Assembly (NCBI GenBank): GCA_945904955.1
Contig: CAMDPO010000005.1
Location: forward strand, 28,429 to 92,428
Reading direction: 5' to 3'
From: Rhizobium sp. Q54
GTDB lineage: Bacteria; Pseudomonadota; Alphaproteobacteria; UBA2966; CAIVPW01
Length of the DNA: 64,000 nt
Below are positions 1 through 8,335 of the stretch, in pieces. Made by a program: the position numbers and the translations under genes. The notes under the pieces are model-generated. The model was not told the origin of the DNA and searched no databases. It saw only the letters and a program-made list of their open reading frames with translations. Within the stretch, counting starts at the first letter, position 1; each line of letters opens with the position of its first letter.

Positions 1-34
1 GTTCGCGGGCCGTCGCGCTATCAGTACTGCTATC

Positions 35-271
35 ATGGCGCAGGTGTTGGTTCGGAATGTCGAAGACCAAGTGGTTGCCGCCCTCAAGCAGAAGGCGCAG
101 CTCCACGGTCGTTCGCTGGAGCAGGAACTGCGGTTGATTCTGAGCGAGGCAGCGAAGCTTTCTCCGGAGGAGCGCGTCGCCGTAGCCAATCACATCCGCG
201 CCATGACGCCACCGACTGCACGGCAGACGGACAGCACCGACCTCATCCGCGAGGATCGCGATCGCCGGTGA
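35..271 (+). CDS. FitA/VapB-type antitoxin
   Basis: A 78-residue protein of the Arc/MetJ-like ribbon-helix-helix antitoxin class (FitA family). The N-terminal strand (residues about 2-8) followed by two helices containing LHGRSLEQELRLIL is the usual RHH layout. Members neutralise a PIN-domain RNase and repress their own promoter as a dimer bound to the toxin. The partner toxin follows directly: its GTG start lies inside this gene's TGA stop (4-bp overlap), so the two are translationally coupled. Only 34 bases precede the start in the window, so the promoter cannot be judged. The family call is firm; the RNA target and the need for this pair are unknown. Confidence 0.85.
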   Translation: MAQVLVRNVEDQVVAALKQKAQLHGRSLEQELRLILSEAAKLSPEERVAVANHIRAMTPPTARQTDSTDLIREDRDRR

Positions 272-693
272 CGCTCGTCGTTGATGCCAGCGTCGCGTTC
301 AAATGGTTCATCGAGGAACTGCAGTCCGACGCCGCACTGCGCGTGCCAGCGCTTCCCGAAGACCTAATCGCACCAGATCTCATCATTGTTGAGGTGGCGA
401 ATGCGCTGTGGCGCGGTGTGAGGGACGGGCGGGTGCTTACTACGCAGGCTACGGAGGCTCTCACGTCTCTCCCGCGGTTCTTTGCCGAGCTTGCGAGCTC
501 GGCAAGTCTCGCGCCGCGTGCGTTTGCCATCGCCTGCGACCTGTCGCACCCGGTCTACGATTGCTTGTACCTGGCGCTGGCGGAGCAGCGCGATGCGCGC
601 GTCGTCAGTGCCGATGCGCGACTTAAGAACAAGGTGGCGGGCACCGAGTGGGCGCGCCGCGTTGTCGGACTTGGCGCGCGGCGGCTTCGATAG
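268..693 (+). CDS. VapC-type PIN-domain RNase toxin
   Basis: A 141-residue PIN-domain ribonuclease. The acidic residues that bind the catalytic metal are in place: D6 (VVDASVAFKWF), E42 (IIVEVANALWR), D98 (HPVYDCLYLALA) and D116 (VSADARLK). Family members cut tRNA or other structured RNA when the antitoxin is degraded. It starts with GTG overlapping the antitoxin stop by 4 bp. The gene looks intact. A 30-bp echo of the 3' end of the neighbouring motB gene lies just downstream, suggesting that the pair arrived by recombination here (see findings). Confidence 0.87.
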   Translation: MTLVVDASVAFKWFIEELQSDAALRVPALPEDLIAPDLIIVEVANALWRGVRDGRVLTTQATEALTSLPRFFAELASSASLAPRAFAIACDLSHPVYDCLYLALAEQRDARVVSADARLKNKVAGTEWARRVVGLGARRLR

Positions 694-714
694 AGAAGTC
701 GGGCTGGCGCCGCG

Positions 715-744
715 CTACCGCTCGATGCGGATCACGACGCGGCG
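715..744 (-). pseudogene. Detached remnant resembling the motB 3' end
   Basis: Read on the minus strand, these 30 bases encode RRVVIRIER followed by TAG, exactly the last nine residues and stop of the motB gene that ends at 798. Upstream of the nine codons the match stops. By my base-by-base alignment 23 of 30 positions agree, and the differences are synonymous apart from the alignment edge. It is too short to be a gene. I read it as the scar of a second motB copy or of recombination at the motB 3' end; coincidence is possible but unlikely. Confidence 0.5.
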
Positions 745-797
745 CCCCGCGCGCGGAGCACGCCAACCAACGACGGGTCTAGTTTGGTCTGGTTGAG

Positions 798-1484
798 CTA
801 GCGCTCAATACGTATGACAACGCGACGGTTCTCGGCGCGATTGTCGGGCAGCGGGTTGCCGGCTTCGTCGCGGTTGGGAAGCTTGGGCTTCGTATCGGCG
901 TAGCCGAGCACCGTGATGCGGTCCGCCTTGACGCCGCGGCTGATCAGGAAGCGCGCCACAGCCGAGGCGCGCGCCGTGGACAGCTCCCAGTTGGACGGGA
1001 ACTGGTTGGTGTTGATCGGCACGTCGTCGGTGTGCCCCTCGACGTCGATGCGATAGCTCTGCACGCCGAGGAAGATCAAGTTCTGCGCGACGCGGTCGAG
1101 CAGCGGCTCGGCCGCCGGCAGGACGACTGCCTGGCCCACCGCGAACATGTCGCCGGTCTTGAAGTCGAACGTCGAGCCGCGCTTGTTCACCTGCGCTTGC
1201 GCGGCGGCGTCCATCTCGACGCCTTCCACCGCCAGCTCCTGCTGCAGGTTCTTCACCAGCTGTTGGAACGGTGTTGGTGGCGGGGGCGCGTTCTCCTGGG
1301 TGGTGAACGCCTTAGTGATCGACTGCGCCGCGGTCTCGAACTTGCCGGGGTCCGGATCCGACAGCGAGTACAGCACCAGGAACAAGGCCATCATGTTGAC
1401 GACCAAATCGGCGAAGCTTAGAAGCCAGCCCTCTTCTTCTTCCGCCTGATGCGGAGGTTCGGGAGGTCCGCTGCCGCCGCTCAT
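798..1484 (-). CDS. motB: Flagellar stator protein MotB (OmpA-type peptidoglycan-binding)
   Basis: A 228-residue MotB/PomB-type protein. The short cytoplasmic N-terminus leads to one membrane helix, about residues 20-40, carrying the proton-conducting aspartate D26 in WLLSFADLVVNMMALF. A plug region with DPDPGKFE follows, then an OmpA/Pal-like peptidoglycan-binding domain (about 115-228) with EGHTDDVPI, NWELSTARA and NRRVVIRIE. It is shorter than the roughly 300 residues of E. coli MotB, mainly in the linker, as in PomB-like forms. Its start overlaps the motA stop by 4 bp, so the stator is made as a coupled pair. Its presence suggests a motile organism, although no other flagellar genes are in view. 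Confidence 0.9.
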   Translation of the reverse strand: MSGGSGPPEPPHQAEEEEGWLLSFADLVVNMMALFLVLYSLSDPDPGKFETAAQSITKAFTTQENAPPPPTPFQQLVKNLQQELAVEGVEMDAAAQAQVNKRGSTFDFKTGDMFAVGQAVVLPAAEPLLDRVAQNLIFLGVQSYRIDVEGHTDDVPINTNQFPSNWELSTARASAVARFLISRGVKADRITVLGYADTKPKLPNRDEAGNPLPDNRAENRRVVIRIER

Positions 1485-2302
1485 GCCGCGGCCTTCTTAC
1501 CCTTGCCGCCGCCGCTCTTCTGGTCGATGTGGTAGTGGATCGCGGGGTCGAGGTAGCTGTTCATCTTGTCCTGGATGTAGCGCGGGCTCTTCTGGTCCGC
1601 GAGCATCGCGAACCCTTCCGACACCAGGAAGTTGCGGAAGCGCAGGATCGATTCCTTCTGCATCAGCTTCGATGCCGCCGGCATGAAGATCATGCGCGCG
1701 CTGATTACGCCGTACAGCGTCGCCAGAATGGCAACCGCGAAGCCCTCGCCGATGCCTTCCGGATTGCTCTGCAACGACTGCAACATGACGACGAGGCCGA
1801 CGAGGGTGCCGACCATCCCGAAGGCCGGGCCGTTGCCCGCCATCGACTTGAGAATCTCGACCGGGATGGTGGCACGCGAGAACGCGCCGTTCGATGCGGC
1901 GCCCAGCATCTGGCGCACTTCATCACCGGAGTAGCCGGTGATGACGAGCTCGATGCCGTAATTCATGAAGTGGTCCTGGTTCTTCGCGCCTTTGATTTCT
2001 TTCTCAAGCGCGACCAGGCCGCTCTTCTTCACCAGGTAACCCCAGCGAATGATCTTGCCGGTCTCGACGGTGAGCATCGAGCGGTTGGCTTTGCCCCGGA
2101 TGAACACGCCGCCGACTGCGCCCAGCGACTGCATGACGTAGCGGAACTCGTAGCCCATGAAGGCCGAGGCCAACGTTCCGCCGAACACCAGCAGCATGCC
2201 GGACATGTGGAAGAACGACGCGAAATCCGTCGTGATCTCGATGATCACGATGAAGATGATCGCGATGCACGCGATGAAGCCAAAAAGCGAGGCTAGTGAC
2301 AT
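1481..2302 (-). CDS. motA: Flagellar stator protein MotA
   Basis: A 273-residue MotA/PomA-family ion-channel subunit with four predicted membrane helices (about 5-25, 32-50, 156-176 and 187-209). The hallmark loop GPAFGMVGTLVGL at 158-170 carries the conserved proline (P159) that couples proton flow to rotor movement. The cytoplasmic loop between helices 2 and 3 is about 105 residues long, as expected. The C-terminus ends in a basic GGGKGKKAAA tail. It is first in a two-gene operon with motB. The ATG is followed at once by a hydrophobic helix, supporting the start, although no strong ribosome binding site is visible. Confidence 0.92.
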   Translation of the reverse strand: MSLASLFGFIACIAIIFIVIIEITTDFASFFHMSGMLLVFGGTLASAFMGYEFRYVMQSLGAVGGVFIRGKANRSMLTVETGKIIRWGYLVKKSGLVALEKEIKGAKNQDHFMNYGIELVITGYSGDEVRQMLGAASNGAFSRATIPVEILKSMAGNGPAFGMVGTLVGLVVMLQSLQSNPEGIGEGFAVAILATLYGVISARMIFMPAASKLMQKESILRFRNFLVSEGFAMLADQKSPRYIQDKMNSYLDPAIHYHIDQKSGGGKGKKAAA

Positions 2303-2328
2303 CTGTGTCGTGGACCCCCGGGCCAGGG

Positions 2329-2358
2329 ACTATACACGATGCATGCCGCCCCCTTGAA
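2329..2358 (-). promoter_or_regulatory. motA: Candidate sigma-70-like promoter for motAB
   Basis: On the minus strand TATAGT (2334-2329) is preceded by TTCAAG (2358-2353) at an 18-bp spacing. The -10 matches consensus at five of six positions, while the -35 is weak. It would give a leader of roughly 20-25 bases before the motA ATG. A flagellar sigma factor site was not recognised, so this is only a suggestion. Confidence 0.3.
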
Positions 2359-2481
2359 GGCTCCAAAGCCCCGGAATCCTTGGTCAAGACCCACCTCTAA
2401 GAGGCTCCCCGGGCCGTCTCTCCTGGACGCTGCATCGCCCGGTATGGAAAGGTGGCCGCCCCTCGCCACCCGGCCCCCAAG

Positions 2482-3108
2482 ATGCGCAGCTTTTTTCTCC
2501 TGGTGACCTTCCTGTCGGCGTTGGTCTTCCCGTGGCTGGAAGCCCCGCCCGCCAGTGCCCAAGACATAGAAAACCTGGCCGCCCAGGCGCGCGCCGCCTT
2601 CTTCGATACCGCCTGGGCCGAGGCCGAGCGCCTCGACCGCATCGGCTATGAGGCCGCCGCGCAGAAGTTCGGCCCTGAATCTCCCGAGGCTGGCTGGTGG
2701 CTCGCCGCCTTGGCGGATGCCATGTGCCGCGCCGACTCCACGCCCGTGAATCGTCCCTGGACCGATCGCGCCCATACCCAGGCCCTGCCCCTGGCCGTGC
2801 GTGCCATGGGCATCTTGGAGCGCGCTTACGGCAAGGACGACATCCGCACGGCCAACGCCTACATGTCCACCACGGTGGCGCTGGCGGGGCTCTATCGCCA
2901 CCCCGAGGGCGATCCGTATGGCCGCGCCGCGCTGCGCATCGTCGAGAAGACGCAGCCGAGCGCCGAGCGCGACCTACTGGTGCTGAAGCTTTGGTATTAC
3001 GCGACCCATCTGCACATCATCGACCACAACGTCGAGGCGCAGGAATACGAGGAGCGTCTGAGTTTCGCGCAGTACGGGCGCCTGATCGACCCCGCGCGCC
3101 TGGAATAG
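2482..3108 (+). CDS. Secreted TPR-like helical repeat protein
   Basis: A protein of 208 residues from this ATG with a clear signal peptide (MRSFFLLVTFLSALVFPW, cleavage probably after ASA). The mature part is helical and resembles kinesin-light-chain-type tetratricopeptide repeats, for example YGKDDIRTANAYMSTTVALAGLYR near residue 120 onward. An upstream in-frame GTG at 2452 would add ten residues; I prefer 2482 because it begins the signal peptide directly. It reads away from motA. No enzymatic motif is seen. A periplasmic scaffold role is inferred only from the fold. Confidence 0.7.
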   Translation: MRSFFLLVTFLSALVFPWLEAPPASAQDIENLAAQARAAFFDTAWAEAERLDRIGYEAAAQKFGPESPEAGWWLAALADAMCRADSTPVNRPWTDRAHTQALPLAVRAMGILERAYGKDDIRTANAYMSTTVALAGLYRHPEGDPYGRAALRIVEKTQPSAERDLLVLKLWYYATHLHIIDHNVEAQEYEERLSFAQYGRLIDPARLE

Positions 3109-3155
3109 CGCACGCCTTGCGCGGGATGGACCCGCACCTCCCCGTCGGCGGCGAT

Positions 3156-3359
3156 CTACTGCCCGATGGCGCGGCGCCCGTCCCACCACTGAACGCGGTG
3201 GAGCGACTCCTCGGCCCGGTCGAGCTTCCCGCATTCGGCGCACAGCCGCTTGCCGCCCGACCCTTCGATGCGCTGCTTGAGTCCGCGCCCGGTCCCGCAG
3301 TCGCTGTTGTCGTGATAGATGCCATCCAGTGGCGTATGCCACGGCCCGGTCCTCGACAT
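3156..3359 (-). CDS. Small conserved Cys/His-containing protein
   Basis: A 67-residue protein starting MSRTGPWHTPLDGIYHDNS. The frame is open further upstream, but this ATG has an AGGG ribosome binding site about nine bases before it. The stretch PLDGIYHDNSDC followed by GGKRLCAECGKL resembles small proteins found across Proteobacteria in which one Cys and a CxxC pair may bind zinc. No function is known to me. It lies downstream of the hugZ-like gene in the same direction, 151 bases away, across a region rich in inverted repeats. The coding call rests on remembered family resemblance and on the CxxC motif. Confidence 0.6.
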   Translation of the reverse strand: MSRTGPWHTPLDGIYHDNSDCGTGRGLKQRIEGSGGKRLCAECGKLDRAEESLHRVQWWDGRRAIGQ

Positions 3360-3369
3360 GTTGGTAACC

Positions 3370-3486
3370 CTTGCCCGAAAAACCCCTCGTTCAACTAACG
3401 GTAAGGGTAGGCCAGAGTGACGGGGTACCCCATACGGCACTTACCTGAGCGGGGCCGTGCGAAGGGCATACCCCGTTCGGGGCAAG
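3370..3486 (-). repeat. Nested imperfect inverted repeats between hugZ-like gene and small CDS
   Basis: Arms CTTGCCCGAA (3370-3379) and TTCGGGGCAAG (3476-3486) face each other around GGTAAG/CTTACC (3400-3405, 3440-3445) and a central perfect palindrome GGGGTACCCC (3422-3431). Together they could fold into a long hairpin in the leader of the small Cys protein, or may be a relic of a small palindromic element. Confidence 0.4.
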
Positions 3487-3510
3487 CGGACTCTGCCCGC
3501 AGGAAGCTGC

Positions 3511-4227
3511 CTACACCGGAGTCGTCGTTGCGGAATCCAGCGCCGCGCGAATCGCCGCGGGATCGGCGAGCGCATCGGCGAACGAGAGGCGCGCCGTAGC
3601 GCCGTCGGCGCGTGTGTCGACGCCTTCGGGATCGGCGCCGGTGACGCTCCACTCGCCCGGCCCAAGCTTTTGCGCGAGGAGCGTGCGCACCGCGGCATCG
3701 TCGTTCAGCGTCGCGACGAGTTTGGTCTCGCTCGCCACGAACGCGGCGACCGCCGATTGCGGCAGCAGAATCTCGCGCTCGTCCACCCAGTGGATGCGGC
3801 CGAAGCCGGCGACCAGATGGGCGCGCTCGACCGCGATGCGGAACAGTCCGAAGTCGGCGAAGCCCGCGTAGGCTTCCGCCTCCGGGTGGCGCGCCAGGAA
3901 TCGTCCCAGCTCGGCTTTGTCCGCCGATCGCGTGGCGCGGCCCAGCACGGTGGCGCGGCTGCCGGCGAGCCGGCTCGGACCCGGTTCGGTGCCATCGAAG
4001 AGCAGGGAGATGCGGGCGTCGCCGGCCATGTTCTTGGTGTGCTCGGCCAGGCGCGACAGCAGCAACAGCGGCGCGCCATCGATCGCGGTCGCCACCAGCA
4101 CCAGCGATGCGTAGGGCCAGCCGCTGCCCGCCAGCTGGGTCGCCAGGGTAGCGGTGGCGCGGCCGCGCATCAGCCGGCGCACCGCGGCGCCGTTGGCGTC
4201 CGCCCCCAGGGGTGCCGGGTTGTTCAT
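3511..4227 (-). CDS. HugZ-like pyridoxamine 5'-phosphate oxidase-fold protein
   Basis: A 238-residue protein of the HugZ family: an N-terminal split-barrel flavin-binding-type domain (about 10-160) with a C-terminal DUF2470-like domain. Typical stretches are TATLATQLAGSGWPYASLV, EHTKNMAGDARISLLFDG and AHLVAGFGRIHWVD. HugZ proteins bind or degrade haem; others of the fold act on flavin or F420. Nothing in the sequence separates these. It is divergent from chvI with a 165-base gap. Confident on family, unsure on substrate. Confidence 0.8.
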   Translation of the reverse strand: MNNPAPLGADANGAAVRRLMRGRATATLATQLAGSGWPYASLVLVATAIDGAPLLLLSRLAEHTKNMAGDARISLLFDGTEPGPSRLAGSRATVLGRATRSADKAELGRFLARHPEAEAYAGFADFGLFRIAVERAHLVAGFGRIHWVDEREILLPQSAVAAFVASETKLVATLNDDAAVRTLLAQKLGPGEWSVTGADPEGVDTRADGATARLSFADALADPAAIRAALDSATTTPV

Positions 4228-4344
4228 GCCAAGTGGTAATCCGCCATCGAAGCGCCCAAATCTCCAAGCATCATGCTGATGTCTGTTCGGCTAGCAAGGA
4301 CCGGCGCGCCGTCGTGCGCCGGCCGTCCTCCCGGAGGCCTAGTG

Positions 4345-4350
4345 TATACT
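4345..4350 (+). promoter_or_regulatory. chvI: Possible -10 element for chvI
   Basis: TATACT lies 43 bases before the GTG start within a near-palindromic GTGTATACTC. No good -35 is visible at 16-18 bp. Because GTATAC is symmetric it could also serve the divergent hugZ-like gene. Confidence 0.25.
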
Positions 4351-4392
4351 CAACGGGATGAGACCCAGCCGGCTGCCTTGCTGGGGGATGAC

Positions 4393-5115
4393 GTGCCGCA
4401 CACCATTGCGTTGGTCGACGACGACTCGAACATCCTGACCTCGGTCTCCATGGCCTTGGAAGCGGAGGGGTTCAAGGTTCGCACCTTTACGGACGGGGCC
4501 GAGGCTCTGCGCTCGCTCACCGCCAAGCCCGCCGATCTCGTCGTGCTCGACATCAAGATGCCCCGCCTCGACGGGATGGAGCTGTTGTCGCGCTTGCGCC
4601 GCATCTCCGACGTGCCGGCGATCTTCCTCACCTCCAAGGACGACGAAGTCGACGAGGCGCTCGGTCTCAAGATGGGCGCCGACGACTACGTGCGGAAACC
4701 GTTCTCCCAGCGCCTGCTGGTCGAGCGCATCCGCGCGGTGCTGCGCCGCGTCTCCACCGCGCCTGACGGCACCGACGACGCCGCCGAGAAGCCGATCATG
4801 CGCGGCGACCTCATGCTCGACCCGATCCGCCACCGTTGCATCTGGCGCGGCGCCGAGGTGGCGCTCACCGTCACCGAGTTCCTCATCCTGCGCGCGCTGG
4901 CCCAGCGCCCCGGCCACGTGAAGAGCCGCGACCAGCTCATGGACGTCGCCTACGACGACAACGTCTACGTCGACGACCGCACCATCGACAGCCACATCAA
5001 GCGCCTGCGCAAGAAGTTCCGCGAAGTCGATGCGGAGTTCTCCAGCATCGAGACTCTCTACGGCGTCGGCTATCGCTACAGTGAGCAAGGCACGCCGGCC
5101 GGCGCCGGCGACTGA
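4393..5115 (+). CDS. chvI: Response regulator ChvI (OmpR family)
   Basis: A 240-residue response regulator from a GTG start that gives [17 protein letters not shown], the usual ChvI beginning, with GGGGGA just upstream as ribosome binding site; an in-frame ATG 40 codons earlier is unlikely. The receiver domain has the acidic pocket D9-D11, phospho-acceptor D53 (LVVLDIKMP) and K102 (VRKPF). The OmpR-type winged helix (about 130-232) ends with [10 protein letters not shown]. ChvI with ChvG controls envelope, acid and symbiosis/virulence functions in alphaproteobacteria. It is followed after 66 bases by the cognate kinase and then by PTS genes, a conserved order. Confidence 0.93.
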   Translation: MPHTIALVDDDSNILTSVSMALEAEGFKVRTFTDGAEALRSLTAKPADLVVLDIKMPRLDGMELLSRLRRISDVPAIFLTSKDDEVDEALGLKMGADDYVRKPFSQRLLVERIRAVLRRVSTAPDGTDDAAEKPIMRGDLMLDPIRHRCIWRGAEVALTVTEFLILRALAQRPGHVKSRDQLMDVAYDDNVYVDDRTIDSHIKRLRKKFREVDAEFSSIETLYGVGYRYSEQGTPAGAGD

Positions 5116-5181
5116 CGTGTGTGCCCGCGTCGCGCGGGACGCGCGCTGGGCGCGCGCAGCGCGCCTTCGTAACGAACCGCC

Positions 5182-6876
5182 ATGGTAGCTGAGACAGAAA
5201 CTCGTCGGACGCCGCGCTTCAGCGCGCACAGCGCGAAGGCGCACGTGTCTGTCGACGACGGGCACGTCGATGCCCCGCGCGTCCGCCGCCGCTGGCTGCC
5301 GTCGCCGCTCACCGTCCGCATCCTGGCGCTCAACATCCCCGCCCTCGGCATCCTGTTGGGCGGCGCGCTGTTCCTCGGCCAGTACCGCGAGGGCCTCGTC
5401 GAAGCGAAGTTCGAGAGCTTGCGCGCCGAGGGCGCCATCATCGCCGCCGCCCTCGGCGAAAGCGCCGTGCCGCTCGACGGCCCCAACTTTGAACGGGAAC
5501 TAGCGCGCCAGCTGGTGCGGCGCCTGGCCGCGACCGGCGCATCGCGCGCCCGCCTGTTCGACACCGAAAGCTTCCTGGTCGCCGACAGCCAGGGCCTCGG
5601 TCCCGCGGCGCTCGCCGTCCGCGCCCAGACCCTGCCGGAGCCAGGCCACGAATCGTGGTTCGATCGCGTCGTCGGCGGCATCGACGCCTTCATCTTGCGC
5701 GCCCCGTTAAACCCCGAGCGGCTGCCCCCGTACCGCGAGAACGCCGTCCAGCTCGCCACCGACTACGACGAGGTCACCCTCGCCCTGGCGGGCGAGGTCG
5801 GCACCGCGCTGCGCCAGCTCTCCGACGGCGAGATGCTGGTTTCCGTCGCCATCCCGGTGCAGCGCTTCAAGCGCGTGCTCGGCGCCCTCATGCTCACCGT
5901 CGAGGGCGGCGACATCGAGGAGAAAGTCCGCGATGTGCGCGTCGCCATCCTGCAGGTGTTCGGCCTGGCGCTCGCCGTCACCGTGCTGATGTCGATCTAC
6001 CTGTCCGGCACCATCGCGCGGCCCATCCAGAGTCTGGCGACCGCGGCGCACCGCGCCCGTGTCCGCTCGGGCCGCCGCACCGACATTCCCGACTTCACGG
6101 CGCGCAACGACGAGATCGGCGACTTGTCCGGCGCGCTGCGCGAGATGACCGACGCGCTGTACGGGCGCATGGACGCCATCGAGGCCTTCGCCGCCGACGT
6201 CGCCCACGAGATTCGCAACCCGCTGTCGAGCATCCGCAGCGCCATCGAGCTGCTGCCGCGCACCGAGGACGCCGAGCGCCGCGCCAAGCTGGTGGCGATC
6301 ATCTACGCCGACGTGCGCCGTCTCGAACGCCTGATCAACGACATCTCCGACGCCAGCCGCCTCGGCGCCGAGCTCGCCCGCGCCGAGTCCAACGCCGTCG
6401 ATCTCGTGCTCCTCGTCCGCACCCTCGTCGAAGTGCTGCGCGAGACCCAGGCGGCGAGCACCGCCGGCGTCACCTTCGTGGTCGACGCCGACGGCCCGGT
6501 GCCCGTGCGCTGCGTCGAGGGCCGCATCGGCCAGGTCATGCGCAACCTGCTCGCCAACGCCATCTCGTTCAGCCCCCAGGGCGGCGCCATCCGCATCGTG
6601 CTCAAGCGCGCCCATAACGAGGTCGAGGTGGCCGTCGAGGACGATGGCCCGGGCGTGCCGCCCGACAAGCTCGACGCCGTCTTCGACCGCTTCTATTCGC
6701 TGCGTCCCCAAGGCGAGCCGTTCGGCATGCACTCCGGCCTCGGCCTGTCGATCTCCAAGCAGATCGTCGAAGCCCACGGCGGCCACATCTGGGCCGAGAA
6801 CCGCATCGGCTCCACAGGCAAAGGCCAGACCACCATCCTCGGCGCCCGCTTCGTCATGACCCTGCCGACGGACTAG
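5182..6876 (+). CDS. chvG: Sensor histidine kinase ChvG
   Basis: A 564-residue membrane kinase. Two helices (about 46-66 and 253-273) enclose a periplasmic sensor domain of the stimulus-sensing type. A HAMP linker follows (ARPIQSLATAAHRAR), then the dimerisation/phospho-acceptor helix with H342 in DVAHEIRNPLSSI, and the ATP-binding domain with N box (NLLANAISFSP), G1 (VEDDGPGVP) and G2 (GLGLSISKQ). All catalytic motifs are present. It phosphorylates ChvI. In rhizobia the periplasmic ExoR protein restrains this kinase; no exoR is in view. A short hairpin separates it from hprK. Confidence 0.93.
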   Translation: MVAETETRRTPRFSAHSAKAHVSVDDGHVDAPRVRRRWLPSPLTVRILALNIPALGILLGGALFLGQYREGLVEAKFESLRAEGAIIAAALGESAVPLDGPNFERELARQLVRRLAATGASRARLFDTESFLVADSQGLGPAALAVRAQTLPEPGHESWFDRVVGGIDAFILRAPLNPERLPPYRENAVQLATDYDEVTLALAGEVGTALRQLSDGEMLVSVAIPVQRFKRVLGALMLTVEGGDIEEKVRDVRVAILQVFGLALAVTVLMSIYLSGTIARPIQSLATAAHRARVRSGRRTDIPDFTARNDEIGDLSGALREMTDALYGRMDAIEAFAADVAHEIRNPLSSIRSAIELLPRTEDAERRAKLVAIIYADVRRLERLINDISDASRLGAELARAESNAVDLVLLVRTLVEVLRETQAASTAGVTFVVDADGPVPVRCVEGRIGQVMRNLLANAISFSPQGGAIRIVLKRAHNEVEVAVEDDGPGVPPDKLDAVFDRFYSLRPQGEPFGMHSGLGLSISKQIVEAHGGHIWAENRIGSTGKGQTTILGARFVMTLPTD

Positions 6877-6919
6877 AGTCCCCTCTCCCTTTGCAGAGAG
6901 AGGGCGCTACGGGAGACTC
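6876..6919 (+). repeat. Intergenic hairpin (CCCTCTC/GAGAGGG type)
   Basis: CCCTCTC (6881-6887) pairs with GAGAGGG (6898-6904), and an outer GAGTC/GACTC (6876-6880, 6915-6919) can extend it. It fills the 48-base gap between chvG and hprK and resembles two other hairpins at 15855 and 16012. It may be a REP-like element or attenuate read-through. Confidence 0.45.
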
Positions 6920-6924
6920 AGACG

Positions 6925-7401
6925 ATGCATCGCGTCCACGCCACCTGCGTCGCACTCGGTGATCACGGTGCCCTGCTGCTCGGCCCCTCGGGCAGCGGCA
7001 AGTCCGACCTCGCCCTGCGTCTCATCGACGCCGGCGCCCTGCTGGTCGCCGACGACCAAGTCGCCCTCCTCGTGCGCGACGGCCGCCTGGTCGCCAGCCC
7101 GCCGCCCCACCTCCCGTCTCTGTTGGAAGTCCGCGGCGTCGGCCTCGTCCCCCTACCGCGCCGTGCCGAAGTGGCCCTCTCCGCCGCCTTCTCGCTGCGT
7201 CCCGGCGGCCATACCGAACGGCTGCCGGAGCCCGCCATCTGGCGTCACACGGGCGTCGCTATCCCCCTGTACACCGTCGATCCGGAGGCGGCTTCGGCCG
7301 CCGCGCGGGTCCGGCTGCTGGTCAGCACCGCCCCGCTTGCCGTAGAACCGGAGGCGTGGAGCCCCAAGGCGGACACGTTCGATGAACCGACCGGCGCGTG
7401 A
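6925..7401 (+). CDS. hprK: HPr kinase/phosphorylase, short alphaproteobacterial form
   Basis: A 158-residue protein equal to the C-terminal catalytic half of Gram-positive HprK, as is normal in alphaproteobacteria. The P-loop GPSGSGKS includes K26; VADDQVALL and LLEVRGVGL follow as in the family. The enzyme phosphorylates a serine of HPr and can reverse it, tying the PTS-Ntr chain to metabolic state. It sits between chvG and rapZ, and its 3' end overlaps rapZ by 20 bases, which implies cotranslation. Confidence 0.9.
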   Translation: MHRVHATCVALGDHGALLLGPSGSGKSDLALRLIDAGALLVADDQVALLVRDGRLVASPPPHLPSLLEVRGVGLVPLPRRAEVALSAAFSLRPGGHTERLPEPAIWRHTGVAIPLYTVDPEAASAAARVRLLVSTAPLAVEPEAWSPKADTFDEPTGA

Positions 7402-8329
7402 AGGTTCGCCTGCCCTAGCTGCGGTACCCGCCGCTGCGCGCACGCCGGTCGTTGTCGTCACCGGCCTGTCCGGCGCCGGCAAGTCGAGCGCCCTGCACAT
7501 CCTCGAAGACGTCGGCTACGAGGCCATCGACAACATCCCGGTGTCGCTGCTCGGCCGCCTCCTGTGGCCGGGCACCGAAGAGAAGGCCGCCCAGCGCGAG
7601 CCGCTCGCCGTCGGCGTCGACATCCGCACCCGCGACTTCCACGCCGACGCGTTTCCGCGCGAGGTCGAGCCGCTGCGGGCCCGCGCCGACCTCGACCTGC
7701 GCCTCGTCTTCCTCGACTGCGAGTCGAGCGTGCTGGTGCGTCGCTTCACCGAGACGCGCCGCCGCCACCCCTTGCATCCCGACCGTCCGGTCGACGACAG
7801 CATCCGCACCGAGCGCTCGCTGCTGGCCCCGGTGCGCGAGGCTGCCGACGTCGTCATCGACACCTCGCAGCTGTCGGTGGCCGAGTTGCGCCGTCTGCTC
7901 GAGCGCCGCTTCGCGCCGGAAGGCCTGCACAAGCTCACCCTGTCGGTGGTGTCGTTCGCCTACGGCAAGGGCCTGCCGCGCGAGGCCGACCTCGTCTTCG
8001 ACGTGCGCTTCCTGCAGAACCCGCACTACATCGATGCGCTGCGCCCCGGCAGCGGCCTCGACGCCCCCGTCGCCGCCTACATCGAGCAGGACCGCGGCTT
8101 CGCGCCGTTCTTCGAGTCCCTCACGGTGATGCTCGGCGGCCTGCTGCCGCGCTACCGCGAAGAGGGCAAGAGCTACCTGACCATTGCGGTCGGCTGCACC
8201 GGCGGCCGCCATCGCTCGGTGCTGGTGGCCGAACGCCTCGCCGCGCACCTGCGCGCTCACGGCGACAACGTGGTGCTGCGCCACCGCGATCTGGAACCGG
8301 CGCGCGCGCGTCCCGAAGACCCGCTATAA
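7382..8329 (+). CDS. rapZ: RNase adapter / nucleotide-binding protein RapZ
   Basis: A 315-residue P-loop protein. Walker A is GLSGAGKSS with K34; the C-terminal half has the family signature AVGCTGGRHRSVLVAERLA. In E. coli RapZ guides RNase E to a small RNA controlling glucosamine-6-phosphate synthase; in alphaproteobacteria the role is less defined, but the gene is nearly always beside hprK and HPr. The length is slightly above the usual 285-300 because of about 20 extra N-terminal residues, so an internal start is possible. HPr follows after six bases. Confidence 0.9.
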   Translation: MNRPAREGSPALAAVPAAARTPVVVVTGLSGAGKSSALHILEDVGYEAIDNIPVSLLGRLLWPGTEEKAAQREPLAVGVDIRTRDFHADAFPREVEPLRARADLDLRLVFLDCESSVLVRRFTETRRRHPLHPDRPVDDSIRTERSLLAPVREAADVVIDTSQLSVAELRRLLERRFAPEGLHKLTLSVVSFAYGKGLPREADLVFDVRFLQNPHYIDALRPGSGLDAPVAAYIEQDRGFAPFFESLTVMLGGLLPRYREEGKSYLTIAVGCTGGRHRSVLVAERLAAHLRAHGDNVVLRHRDLEPARARPEDPL

Positions 8330-8335
8330 ATCTCC

